Source: Kiritimatiellales bacterium
Lineage (GTDB): Bacteria > Verrucomicrobiota > Kiritimatiellia > Kiritimatiellales > Pontiellaceae
Length of the DNA stretch: 64,000 bases
NCBI GenBank assembly: GCA_003246265.1
Contig: QKAU01000067.1
Span: forward strand, 124,001-188,000
Direction: 5' to 3'
The position numbers were made by a program, and so were the translations under genes. The first letter of the stretch is position 1. Each line of letters opens with the position of its first letter. The notes beneath the pieces were generated by a model. The model worked only from the letters and a program-made list of their open reading frames with translations. It was not told the DNA's origin and made no database searches. This document shows, piece by piece, positions 25,569 through 33,481 of this stretch.

Positions 25569-26608
25569 TGGATGATCCTTTCGGTCATCTCCAGGGTGGT
25601 CAGCGGTCCGCGCACGTCGGCACACCGGTTCAGCGGATCCAGCAGGGCGGCGGCCACCGCGCTCTCGATCCGCTCCCCGCAGGCCTGGGCATCGGGATCC
25701 GGCAGCCACTTTAGCATCATCGCCGCCGAGAGGATGGTGGCGACCGGATTGGCGATCCCCTTGCCCGCGATGTCGGGCGCGGTCCCGTGCGAGGGCTGGA
25801 AGACGGCGCAGTCGTCGCCGATGTCGGCCGAAGGGGCGAAGCCCATGCCGCCAACGATGCCGGCGAGGAGGTCCGAAAGGATGTCGCCGAACATGTTTTC
25901 GGTCACGATGACGTCGAAGGTATGGGGCCGCTGGACCAGATAGAGGGCCATGGCGTCGACATAGACGCACTCGGCCTGTACATCGGGGTATTGCTCGGCC
26001 ACTTCCAAGAAGATCCTGCGGAAGAAGACCATCGAGGGCAGTACGTTGGCCTTGTCGACGAGCGTCGCCTTCTTCCGGCGGGCGCGGGCCTGTTCGAAGG
26101 CCATGCGGCAGATGCGCTCGCACCCCTTGCGGGTCAGGACGAGCTGGTCGGTGGCCTTGTCGTGGTCGAAGATGCCGTTTTTGCGGGCGGCGAACAGGCC
26201 TTCCGTGTTTTCGCGGACAAGCATGATGTCGATATCGCCGGGGCCATGGTTCTTCAGCGGGGTGTCCTGCTGGTGGTAGAGCTTGATCGGCCGCAGGCCG
26301 CCGTAGAGGTCGAGGATCTCGCGCAGGTCGATCTGCGGGGTCAACTCGCGCCCGTCGGGCCGCCGCACCGCCGGCAGGCCCATCGCACCCAGCAGGACGG
26401 CATCGGCTTCGCGGCAGGCTGCAAGCGTCGCCGGAGGCAGGTCGTCGCCGCTTCGCCGGAATTCGCCGGCCCCGGCCGGGTATTCGCTGTATTCGAGAGC
26501 GAATTCCGAATGGGCCGCCGTCGCGACCTTCAGGACTTCGACTGCGGCCTGGGTGACTTCGGTGCCAATCCCGTCGCCGGGAAGCACGGCTATGTTGAAC
26601 CGTTTCAT
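25559..26608 (-). CDS. Isocitrate/isopropylmalate-type dehydrogenase (LeuB/tartrate dehydrogenase family)
   Basis: 349 aa beta-decarboxylating dehydrogenase. N-terminus IAVLPGDGIGTEV; IMLVRENTEGLF with the substrate-loop serine replaced by Asn; catalytic Tyr/Lys region TLVDKANVLPSM; metal Asp in TENMFGDILSDLLAG; NAD loop HGTAPDIAGKGIANP. Members act on isopropylmalate, malate, tartrate or 3-hydroxy acids. Embedded in an operon with an OtnK kinase, it may take the place that PdxA2 holds in known threonate pathways, oxidising a phosphorylated four-carbon acid. Leucine biosynthesis is less likely because no leuA/C/D is near. ATGA overlap with the VOC gene. Confidence 0.9.
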   Translation of the reverse strand: MKRFNIAVLPGDGIGTEVTQAAVEVLKVATAAHSEFALEYSEYPAGAGEFRRSGDDLPPATLAACREADAVLLGAMGLPAVRRPDGRELTPQIDLREILDLYGGLRPIKLYHQQDTPLKNHGPGDIDIMLVRENTEGLFAARKNGIFDHDKATDQLVLTRKGCERICRMAFEQARARRKKATLVDKANVLPSMVFFRRIFLEVAEQYPDVQAECVYVDAMALYLVQRPHTFDVIVTENMFGDILSDLLAGIVGGMGFAPSADIGDDCAVFQPSHGTAPDIAGKGIANPVATILSAAMMLKWLPDPDAQACGERIESAVAAALLDPLNRCADVRGPLTTLEMTERIIQCL

Positions 26609-27018
26609 GTGTCTTTCTGCTGGAGGTTGGTCATTTCCCAGAGCACCCCGCGGGTGTCGGCCGGGTTGAGGAAGAGAGCTTTCTTGCCGTTGACGGCCGG
26701 ATGGGGATTGGGGGCCCGCAGCCCGATGCCTTTGGCGGCGAAACCAGCGGCGGCGACCTCCAGGTCCGGCGTCCGCAGGCAGAGGTGGTGAAGTCCTTCC
26801 CCCCGCTCGTCGAGAATGGCGCGCAGCGGATGTTCGGCGGTCAGCGGCTCCACGAGCTGAAGGTCAACGTTCCCCAGGTCGAGATGGGTCAGGCGCACCT
26901 TGGTCTGTTCAAAGGATTCGCTGGCGGTCACCTTCAGGCCAAGCTGGTCGCGGTAGAAGGTCAGCGCCTCTTCCGTGTCGCTGACGAGGAGGGCGATGTG
27001 GTCGAGTACAATGGACAT
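26605..27018 (-). CDS. VOC/glyoxalase superfamily protein (methylmalonyl-CoA-epimerase-like)
   Basis: 137 aa, two beta-alpha-beta-beta-beta units. VLDHIALLVSDTEEALTFYRDQLGLK opens the first unit; HHLCLRTPDLEVAAAGFAAKGIGL opens the second; metal ligands His/Glu occur in DHIA, DLQLVEP and HHLCLR plus GVLWEM. The pattern is near methylmalonyl-CoA epimerase, but in this operon an epimerase or isomerase of a hydroxy acid is equally plausible. ATG 27018 has better homology than the longer frame to 27057. It is probably the first gene of the sugar-acid operon. Confidence 0.82.
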   Translation of the reverse strand: MSIVLDHIALLVSDTEEALTFYRDQLGLKVTASESFEQTKVRLTHLDLGNVDLQLVEPLTAEHPLRAILDERGEGLHHLCLRTPDLEVAAAGFAAKGIGLRAPNPHPAVNGKKALFLNPADTRGVLWEMTNLQQKDT

Positions 27019-27101
27019 GGCGATATGTTTTGCCAATCGCGGAACAAGTTCAACCAAATTGATCTATCCAATGGAACTATCCGCCTCGGGGAGGCGGGCC
27101 G

Positions 27102-27524
27102 CTAGATCGATTGGCCGAATCCCATGTTCCTGATGCCGGCGGCGGAGCAGGCATCCATCACGTCCATGATGCGGCCATGCCGCGTCTCCTTGTGCGGGAC
27201 GATGCTCACGTTCAGCTCGGCGTGCTGCGCCGCGGCAACCTCCTTCAGTCCAGCCAGGTGCCGCACAAGCGCGTCGAGCGCCCGGTCCGCGCCCGGGTAG
27301 CGCAGGCCGTCCAACATGACCGATCCGTCGGCGCCCACCTCGATGCAGGCTTCCACGGGCAGATCGATGGGGGGGCTAGGCTGCGGCAGCAGGAAGCCGA
27401 TTTCGGCCTCCTTCTTCACCAGCGAGGCGGTGACCATGAAATAGATGAGCAGCAGGAAGACGATGTCGATGAGCGGAGAGACCTGATAGTCGATTCTAGC
27501 ATCCAGATGGCGGGCCAGTTTCAT
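27102..27524 (-). CDS. ExbD/TolR-type biopolymer transport protein
   Basis: 140 aa with one N-terminal membrane helix. ARIDYQVSPLIDIVFLLLIYFMVTASLVKKE carries the conserved Asp of ExbD/TolR that conducts protons. A periplasmic domain follows with SIVPHKETRHGRIMDVMDACSAAG. ATG 27524 has AAGGAG upstream. The usual ExbB/TolQ partner is absent: the neighbours are AraC and VOC genes. It could pair with an ExbB elsewhere to power an outer-membrane transporter for glycan products. Confidence 0.88.
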   Translation of the reverse strand: MKLARHLDARIDYQVSPLIDIVFLLLIYFMVTASLVKKEAEIGFLLPQPSPPIDLPVEACIEVGADGSVMLDGLRYPGADRALDALVRHLAGLKEVAAAQHAELNVSIVPHKETRHGRIMDVMDACSAAGIRNMGFGQSI

Positions 27525-27636
27525 CGCCGACTCCTTTCGTGGTTGTGTTGCTCGTTGCTCCACCCCTTCCGGGTGAAGGAATAATAGGGGGAAACGGGCG
27601 GGAGGGAAACATAAAAACCCGGAATGAAGCGCCGTC

Positions 27637-28413
27637 CTATGCGGAGGGCTGGCGCTCCCGCTTGCGGTAGGCGGCGGGGGGGATGCCGATCCACTGCTTG
27701 AAGACGCGGGAGAAGTGGAAGCGATCGTGGAAGCCGGCGTATTCGGCTACCAGGTCGATCGGGAGGGTTTCGTTCCGCACGAGCAGGTCGCAGGCCCAGG
27801 CGATGCGCATTTCCGTGAGATAGGCATAGGGGGTCGATCCGGTCTCCTGCCGGAAGAGCCGGATGAAAGCCCCCCGGCTCATTCCCACCCGCCGGGCGAC
27901 GTCCGCAATTCCATGGGGGATGTTGACCTGTTCGCGGAAGTAGCCGATCGCCTCTTCCACGCGGGGATCCAGGGGCATGACCGCGAAATGTTCAGGAGGG
28001 ATGCCTGCGAGGGCCGCGGCCACCAGCGCCATGGCGTGCATGGTCCCGGCGTCGGTCAGGAACGCGGGCGGGGGCTGGACCGCCTCGATGCAGCGCCGCA
28101 GCAGCTTGCCGAGCAGGGTGTCGAGAGGGATGGGGTACACCCTGGGCTGTACGCGGTCGTAGGGTTCCCCGACGTCGAAATGGAGGAAGAACTGCTTGGG
28201 ATTGTTCTTTTGCGCAGCCGTGAACGAGAAACCCGGCGGCATCAGATAGAGGTGGTCCGGCATGAGATCCACCGTTCCGTAGCGGGTGGAGAGCCGTCCG
28301 CCGGAGGTCTCGTTATGGTAGAGACGCCAGCAGGTGGCGAAGTAGGTGGTCCCGTCCCAATACGGGGCGATATGTTGATAATTTCCATAGTGTATGTGGA
28401 GGGTCGAATTCAC
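27637..28413 (-). CDS. AraC family transcriptional regulator of the glycan locus
   Basis: 258 aa from a GTG at 28413; the open frame extends to 28602 but that part overlaps the divergent promoter region and looks non-coding. Residues 1-150 are the cupin-like sensor domain ([33 protein letters not shown]). The last 90 residues are two helix-turn-helices: [21 protein letters not shown] and [21 protein letters not shown], then the PPAAYRK end. It is divergent from the 28-kb glycoside hydrolase operon and upstream of the ExbD and sugar-acid genes on its own strand. It probably controls one or both in response to a sugar. Start codon is the least certain part. Confidence 0.88.
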   Translation of the reverse strand: MNSTLHIHYGNYQHIAPYWDGTTYFATCWRLYHNETSGGRLSTRYGTVDLMPDHLYLMPPGFSFTAAQKNNPKQFFLHFDVGEPYDRVQPRVYPIPLDTLLGKLLRRCIEAVQPPPAFLTDAGTMHAMALVAAALAGIPPEHFAVMPLDPRVEEAIGYFREQVNIPHGIADVARRVGMSRGAFIRLFRQETGSTPYAYLTEMRIAWACDLLVRNETLPIDLVAEYAGFHDRFHFSRVFKQWIGIPPAAYRKRERQPSA

Positions 28414-28467
28414 AATCCATTCAAATAGCGTCGATAAGGACGCCAGAGAAGCCGATAATGTTACTAA

Positions 28468-28495
28468 TATGCATACACAGGGAAATTTTATGCAT
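28468..28495. promoter_or_regulatory. Candidate AraC-type operator (direct repeat)
   Basis: TATGCATA at 28468-28475 and TATGCAT at 28489-28495 are repeated with a 21-bp period in the AraC-GH29 divergent spacer. Two half-sites on one helix face at 21 bp is the usual AraC-family layout. A promoter-like TCGATA (28431-28436) and GATAAT (28454-28459) pair with a 17-bp gap lies just upstream on the plus strand. Confidence 0.45.
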
Positions 28496-28552
28496 GGAGC
28501 GGGGCGCAGGCGGGGCGCAAAGTCTGCCAATTGCTCGACCAAGGAGAAAAAG

Positions 28553-30022
28553 ATGAAAAGAGCCTGCGCACTATCGTTCCTGCTGCTGGGCGCCCAGCCC
28601 ATGCTCCACGCCGTGGAGACCTACGAAGCCACGTTCGAATCGCTTGACCGGCATCAGGCGCCGGAGTGGTTCCGCGATGCCAAGTTCGGTATCTATACGC
28701 ACTGGACGCCGTCGACCGTCGGCGAGGAGACGGCATCGGTCGGGTGGTATCCCTTCTTCATGTACCAGGACAAGCAGGTGCTGGATTCTTCGGGGAAGGT
28801 GAAGGAAGCGGCGCCCAGCTGGGCGTACGTCCAGCACGTGAAACGGTTCGGCGATCCCAAGGAATTCGGCTGGAAGGATGTCATCAAAACCTTCCAGCCG
28901 AAATCGTTCGACGCCGCGGAGTGGGCGGAGCTGTTCCATGAAGCCGGCGCACGGTTTGCGGGGCCGGTGGCGATCCACCACGATGGCTACGCCATGTGGG
29001 ACAGCCAGGTCACCCGCTGGTGTGCAGGGGGCATGGCCGGCTTCGATCCGTCCGCCGAGCTGGAGCGCGAAATCCGGAAGCGCGGCATGCATTTCATCGC
29101 CTCGTTCCACCATGCGCACACGTGGCGCTATTTTGTTCCCTCCTATGCCTTCGATGGTTCGGATCCGGAATATGTCGATCTCTACTTCGAACCCCACAAG
29201 TTCGGCGATCCGATGTCGCCCCGCTTCAGGCAATGGTGGCGCGGGCTCCTCGACGAGTACATCGCGAAGTACGACCCGGACATGGTCTGGATGGACATGG
29301 GAACCCGCGACATCCCCAACGAGCTGATGTATCCGTTCCTTGCCGACTACTACAACCATGGTGTGGGGACGGGCAGGGAGGTCGCGACGACCGTCAAGAA
29401 CTACTCGCCCTACCTGCCCGGCGCCATCGTCGATTATGAAAAGGGACGCGTGAAGGAGCTCAAGCAGAAGCCCTGGCTGACCGACGACACCATGTCGCCC
29501 GGCTGGTTCCATTCCCTCACGAAGCCGTCCGAGAAAAACGCCAACGACGTGGTGGACGAACTGGTGGACATCGTCAGCAAGAACGGCTGCCTGCTGCTGA
29601 ACGTCGGACCGGACAGCGACGGGAAGATCCCCGAACACGAAAAACAGGTGCTGCGCGAAATCGGCGCGTGGCTGCAGGTGAACGGCGAAGGGATCTACGG
29701 CACGCGGCCGTGGACGGTGCAGGCCGAGGGCCCGACGGTGCTGGAGAAGGAGGGCAGCTTCGTCGACAAGAAGCTCGAATATACCTGCGAGGATATCCGC
29801 TACACGATGGACAGGGACGGAAAGACGGTCTATGCCTTTGTGATGGACAGACCGGAAGGCGAGGTCGTGCTGAAGGGGATCGAGGCGTCCGTTAAGGGCA
29901 TGTCCATGCTGGGTTGCGCCGAGTCCGTGAAGTGGACGCAGAACAACAACGCGCTTAAACTCACGTTCCCGGCCGGAGCCGCGGAACAGCCGGCCTATGG
30001 ATTCAAGGTGGTATTGGAATAA
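28553..30022 (+). CDS. Secreted GH29 alpha-L-fucosidase (paralogue A)
   Basis: 489 aa with signal peptide [22 protein letters not shown]29 barrel: [34 protein letters not shown], then PDMVWMDMG with the candidate nucleophile Asp248, and [20 protein letters not shown]-terminal beta domain follows [10 protein letters not shown]. The ATG at 28553 has AAGGAG upstream. The protein is the close paralogue of the one at 42765-44231, aligning end to end with the same active-site numbering. It opens the 28-kb plus-strand operon, and should act on fucosyl residues released or exposed in the periplasm. Confidence 0.92.
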   Translation: MKRACALSFLLLGAQPMLHAVETYEATFESLDRHQAPEWFRDAKFGIYTHWTPSTVGEETASVGWYPFFMYQDKQVLDSSGKVKEAAPSWAYVQHVKRFGDPKEFGWKDVIKTFQPKSFDAAEWAELFHEAGARFAGPVAIHHDGYAMWDSQVTRWCAGGMAGFDPSAELEREIRKRGMHFIASFHHAHTWRYFVPSYAFDGSDPEYVDLYFEPHKFGDPMSPRFRQWWRGLLDEYIAKYDPDMVWMDMGTRDIPNELMYPFLADYYNHGVGTGREVATTVKNYSPYLPGAIVDYEKGRVKELKQKPWLTDDTMSPGWFHSLTKPSEKNANDVVDELVDIVSKNGCLLLNVGPDSDGKIPEHEKQVLREIGAWLQVNGEGIYGTRPWTVQAEGPTVLEKEGSFVDKKLEYTCEDIRYTMDRDGKTVYAFVMDRPEGEVVLKGIEASVKGMSMLGCAESVKWTQNNNALKLTFPAGAAEQPAYGFKVVLE

Positions 30023-30025
30023 GGC

Positions 30026-31447
30026 ATGAAGACCCTGATGCAACGGCTTCTTCTATTGGGTGCGTCGATAGGCTCGGTGCAGGCCCGGCCGTTGGCGGAA
30101 CTGCAGCGCGACTTTGTCAACACGCGCTACCAGGCCTACTTCCACTACAACCTGTGCACCTTCCTGAATGCCTCGACCAATGTCTACCAGGGGCGGTCGT
30201 TCGGCACCGAGCCGCCGGCGATGTTCAATCCACCGTCCCTGAAGATCGGCGAGTGGGTGCGCGCCTGCCAGGCGGGCCGCATGGAGGGCGGATGGCTCAC
30301 GACCAAGCATCATGGCGGGTTCTGCCTCTGGGACAGCGAATTCACGGACTACGACGTGGCCTCCTCGGGCAACACGACGGACGTGGTGCGCGCGTTCACG
30401 GACGCCTTCCGGTCGGCCGGCCTGAAAATCGGGCTCTACTATTCCATGCTGGACTACCACCACGGCATCGACAACGGCACCACGTCGCCGAAGGATGTGC
30501 GGTTCATCAAGAACCAGCTCACCGAGCTGCTCACGAACTACGGGCCAATCGACTATATCAACTTCGATGGCTGGTCCACCTGGCCGACGACACCGGATTT
30601 CGACGACATCCCGTACGGGGAGATCCTGGCGCTGGTCAAGCGGCTGCAGCCCGACTGCCTGGTCATTTCCCACACGTACGAATCCAACCTGTCGCATGCG
30701 GAGGTTCCCTTCGCCGATGCCGCCGGAAAAAACTATCCGTATCATCCGGACTACCTGCGGCCGACCGCCGCCTCCGACTTTGTCCAGCGCGGGTGGTGGT
30801 ACGACGCCAAGCTGCGGCCCGGCGTGCAGAAGAGCGTGGAATACATCCTGGGCAAGCTGGAGAGCTACAACTCCCACAACTCCGTCTACATCCTCAACAT
30901 TGCGCCCAATACCGAAGGAGGGATCGATGCGGATGTGGTTGCGCGGCTGAAGGAGGTGGCGGACGCCTGGAAAAAACCGCCGGACATTCCGCTGGGCGAC
31001 AGCTGGGGCTACCAGTACGCCGTGGAAAACAACCTGGCCTTCATGCGGCCGTGCGAGCAGTCCAGCATGCGCCGGTTTGTGCGCGACAAGCGGGCTTGGC
31101 CCCGCCCGGAGATCGCCGTCGACGGCGTGACGGAAGGCAACGCCATGATGGAGCAGACCTCCTGGACGCTGGAGGAGGAGCGGCCCTGGTGGCGCGTGGA
31201 CCTCGGCGCGGTCCACGAAGTTTCGAGCATCGAGATCTTCAACCGCACCGACGACGGCATCGACCAATTGAGCGACTTCACGGTAACCCTGCACGATGCC
31301 GCCGGCAAGGTCGTATGGAAGTCGGTCCTGGACCAGGCGCCACATCCGGCCGTGAAGCTGGAAGTGCCGCAGAAGAAGGGGCGGTTCGTGAAGATCCAGC
31401 TGAACGGACGCGGAGCCCTGACGCTGGCCGAGGTGATCGTCCGGTAA
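30026..31447 (+). CDS. GH29-type alpha-L-fucosidase with C-terminal F5/8C (CBM32-like) domain
   Basis: 473 aa. Signal peptide to about residue 21. The barrel has AGRMEGGWLTTKHHGGFCLWDS, SAGLKIGLYYSMLDYHHG and INFDGWS with candidate nucleophile Asp181. About 332-473 is a discoidin-type module (AVDGVTEGNAM, WWRVDLGAVHEVSSIEIFNR, GRFVKIQLNG). This is a different GH29 branch from the neighbouring paralogues, likely with other linkage preference. Starts 3 bp after the preceding stop region, so operon member. Confidence 0.9.
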   Translation: MKTLMQRLLLLGASIGSVQARPLAELQRDFVNTRYQAYFHYNLCTFLNASTNVYQGRSFGTEPPAMFNPPSLKIGEWVRACQAGRMEGGWLTTKHHGGFCLWDSEFTDYDVASSGNTTDVVRAFTDAFRSAGLKIGLYYSMLDYHHGIDNGTTSPKDVRFIKNQLTELLTNYGPIDYINFDGWSTWPTTPDFDDIPYGEILALVKRLQPDCLVISHTYESNLSHAEVPFADAAGKNYPYHPDYLRPTAASDFVQRGWWYDAKLRPGVQKSVEYILGKLESYNSHNSVYILNIAPNTEGGIDADVVARLKEVADAWKKPPDIPLGDSWGYQYAVENNLAFMRPCEQSSMRRFVRDKRAWPRPEIAVDGVTEGNAMMEQTSWTLEEERPWWRVDLGAVHEVSSIEIFNRTDDGIDQLSDFTVTLHDAAGKVVWKSVLDQAPHPAVKLEVPQKKGRFVKIQLNGRGALTLAEVIVR

Positions 31448-31463
31448 CCAGGAGTGGAATCGA

Positions 31464-33455
31464 ATGGGCAAGCGATGCGGACATGTCTTGATGCTAACCG
31501 CCAGTCTTGGCGCGGTGTGGCCTGCTGGAGTTCATGCGGGAAAGCACTTCGTGCGCGGGGGGCAGTTCAAGGACCTGATCCTGCCTGTTCCGATTGTCGA
31601 CCGACTCGAAAGCGAAGGGCTCTGGGGCGGACCGAACGTGATTCCGCGCGACCGGGACGGTGGCATCGAAGACAACGAGTGGTGCTACTGGGGCGGCAAC
31701 CCGATCAAGGATACGGATGGAAAGTACCACATGCTGGTCTGCCGGTGGCCTGAACGTACGGGGCATGGCGGCTGGCATGACTCCGAAGTTGCCCATTGCG
31801 TGTCCGAGTCGCCCCTCGGACCCTACGTATTGACAGAAACCGTTGTGGAAAAGGGACACAACCCGGAGGTGATGGCCATGCCGGATGGCAGCTATGCGCT
31901 TCATCTGGCTGACAACCGGGTTTTCACCGCCCCCCGGATGGGCGGCCCCTGGACCCTGCTGGGACGCATGCGACTTGATTCCCGCGGGATGCGGCCCAAC
32001 CATCGGCTGGGATCCAATCTCACAACGGAGTTCCGGCCGGATGGAACGATTCTGTTGATGCAAAAGAACGGGGACATGGCGATTTCGCGGGAGGGGATCC
32101 TCGGTCCCTACAAGATGGTATCGGTCGAAAACTACAGCCGGGCCACCGGGTATCCCGAGGATCCGGTCATCTGGCGGAGCCGGCACCAGTATCATGCGGT
32201 CTACAACCATGCCCAGGACCGCAAGAGCGCCTATATGCGGTCCCTCGACGGCATCCATTGGAAGTGGGAGGAAGGCCTGCCCTACGACGCTTCCACCACC
32301 GTCTATGTCGACGGAACGAAAAACGTGTGGGACAAGTTCGAGCGGCCCAAGGTGGTCCAGGATGCCCTCGGCCGCGCCGCGTATCTCTCGCTCGCGGTCA
32401 TCGATGTGCCGAAACATTTGGATGTGGGTGGCGACAACCACAGCTCCAAGAACATCGTGCTTCCCTTGGTGGTGGAAAAACTGGTCTCCATCGTTCCAGG
32501 GCAGGTGATCGACGCGACAACCCGAAAGATCGAGGTTCTAATTGAGGCGGAGGACGGGTTCGATCCGCTGGCGGAGCTCGACGTGGATTCGCTCCGCTTC
32601 GGCTCGGACTCGGTGGTGAATTATGGAGGAGGCTGCAAAGCCGCCCAATCCGTTCCGCGCGGAAAAGATCTGCTGGTGGCGTTCGAAGGCGATCCGGGCC
32701 TGCGCCATGAGGATTATGATCTCAAGCTGCTGGGCCAAACCAAAAAAGGCGACTTGGTTTTTGGCTATGCCCTCCTGCCCGCCCGCTCCCCGCTGGCGGC
32801 GGCGCTCGTTCATTTGCCGTTCACTGTACGTGGCGAGCCGGGGAAGCAGGTCCTGGAAAGCACGGTTGAAAACTGGGGGATGGAAAGCGCTTCCCCGGTG
32901 ACGGTTGCGGTGTACCGGCACACGCGGAACGAGACGCGGGCAATCGGCACGGCAACGCTTCCGGCGATTCCCGCCTACGGAAAGGCAGACGTATCCATCG
33001 ACCTGCCCGCCGCCCCGGCAGGTGCCGTGGAATACGAGTTGGCACTTTTCGAAACAAACCGGCGGTTGATCCGCTGGCACCAGGTCGATGATACGGACCC
33101 CGCGGTTGCGTTCGAAGGGGATTGGGTGCTGCGCGATGCGGTTGAGGACTGTTTCCTGAAGACAGAGCATGCCAGCACGGCGATAGGCGCATCCGTGACC
33201 TACTCCTTTTCCGGAACCCGAGCGATGGCCTACGGCCGGATCGGACGCCAGCTGGGGACGTTTGACGTGTTCATCGATGGCCGGTTTGTCGAGAAGGTAC
33301 GCTGCAACTGGGGTTCCCTGCTGAATGCGCCGATCTACCAGACGGGCCGGCTGGAACCGGGCCGGCATACGCTCAGGCTGGTGAAGTCGGAAGGGGAGTA
33401 CAACGGCGGAATCGCAGTCGATGCTTTCAGCTGCCAGCCAGAGGGGATGGAATGA
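31464..33455 (+). CDS. Secreted five-bladed-propeller glycosidase-like protein (GH43/GH117 type) with C-terminal binding domain
   Basis: 663 aa. Signal peptide to about residue 25. Propeller region 50-350: DNEWCYWGGNPIKDTDGKYHM, HDSEVAHCVSESPLGPY, GHNPEVM, YPEDPVIWRSRHQYHAVYN and SLDGIHWKWE, in the order of GH43-like blades. Acidic residues suitable as catalytic pair lie in 'NPIKD' and 'YPEDP'. Two beta domains follow; the last (about 545-655, GTFDVFIDGRFVEKVRC, PGRHTLRLVK) is galactose-binding-like. The exact GH family is not certain. AGGAG precedes the ATG. Confidence 0.75.
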   Translation: MGKRCGHVLMLTASLGAVWPAGVHAGKHFVRGGQFKDLILPVPIVDRLESEGLWGGPNVIPRDRDGGIEDNEWCYWGGNPIKDTDGKYHMLVCRWPERTGHGGWHDSEVAHCVSESPLGPYVLTETVVEKGHNPEVMAMPDGSYALHLADNRVFTAPRMGGPWTLLGRMRLDSRGMRPNHRLGSNLTTEFRPDGTILLMQKNGDMAISREGILGPYKMVSVENYSRATGYPEDPVIWRSRHQYHAVYNHAQDRKSAYMRSLDGIHWKWEEGLPYDASTTVYVDGTKNVWDKFERPKVVQDALGRAAYLSLAVIDVPKHLDVGGDNHSSKNIVLPLVVEKLVSIVPGQVIDATTRKIEVLIEAEDGFDPLAELDVDSLRFGSDSVVNYGGGCKAAQSVPRGKDLLVAFEGDPGLRHEDYDLKLLGQTKKGDLVFGYALLPARSPLAAALVHLPFTVRGEPGKQVLESTVENWGMESASPVTVAVYRHTRNETRAIGTATLPAIPAYGKADVSIDLPAAPAGAVEYELALFETNRRLIRWHQVDDTDPAVAFEGDWVLRDAVEDCFLKTEHASTAIGASVTYSFSGTRAMAYGRIGRQLGTFDVFIDGRFVEKVRCNWGSLLNAPIYQTGRLEPGRHTLRLVKSEGEYNGGIAVDAFSCQPEGME

Positions 33456-33481
33456 TGGGCAAGGCGGGAGGCAGGGAGAAT

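Noticed and set aside
25569-26123. N-terminal extension of the OtnK fusion frame
   Set aside because: The part before 25568 overlaps the dehydrogenase gene in another frame and has no homology; the cyclase domain starts at ATG 25568.
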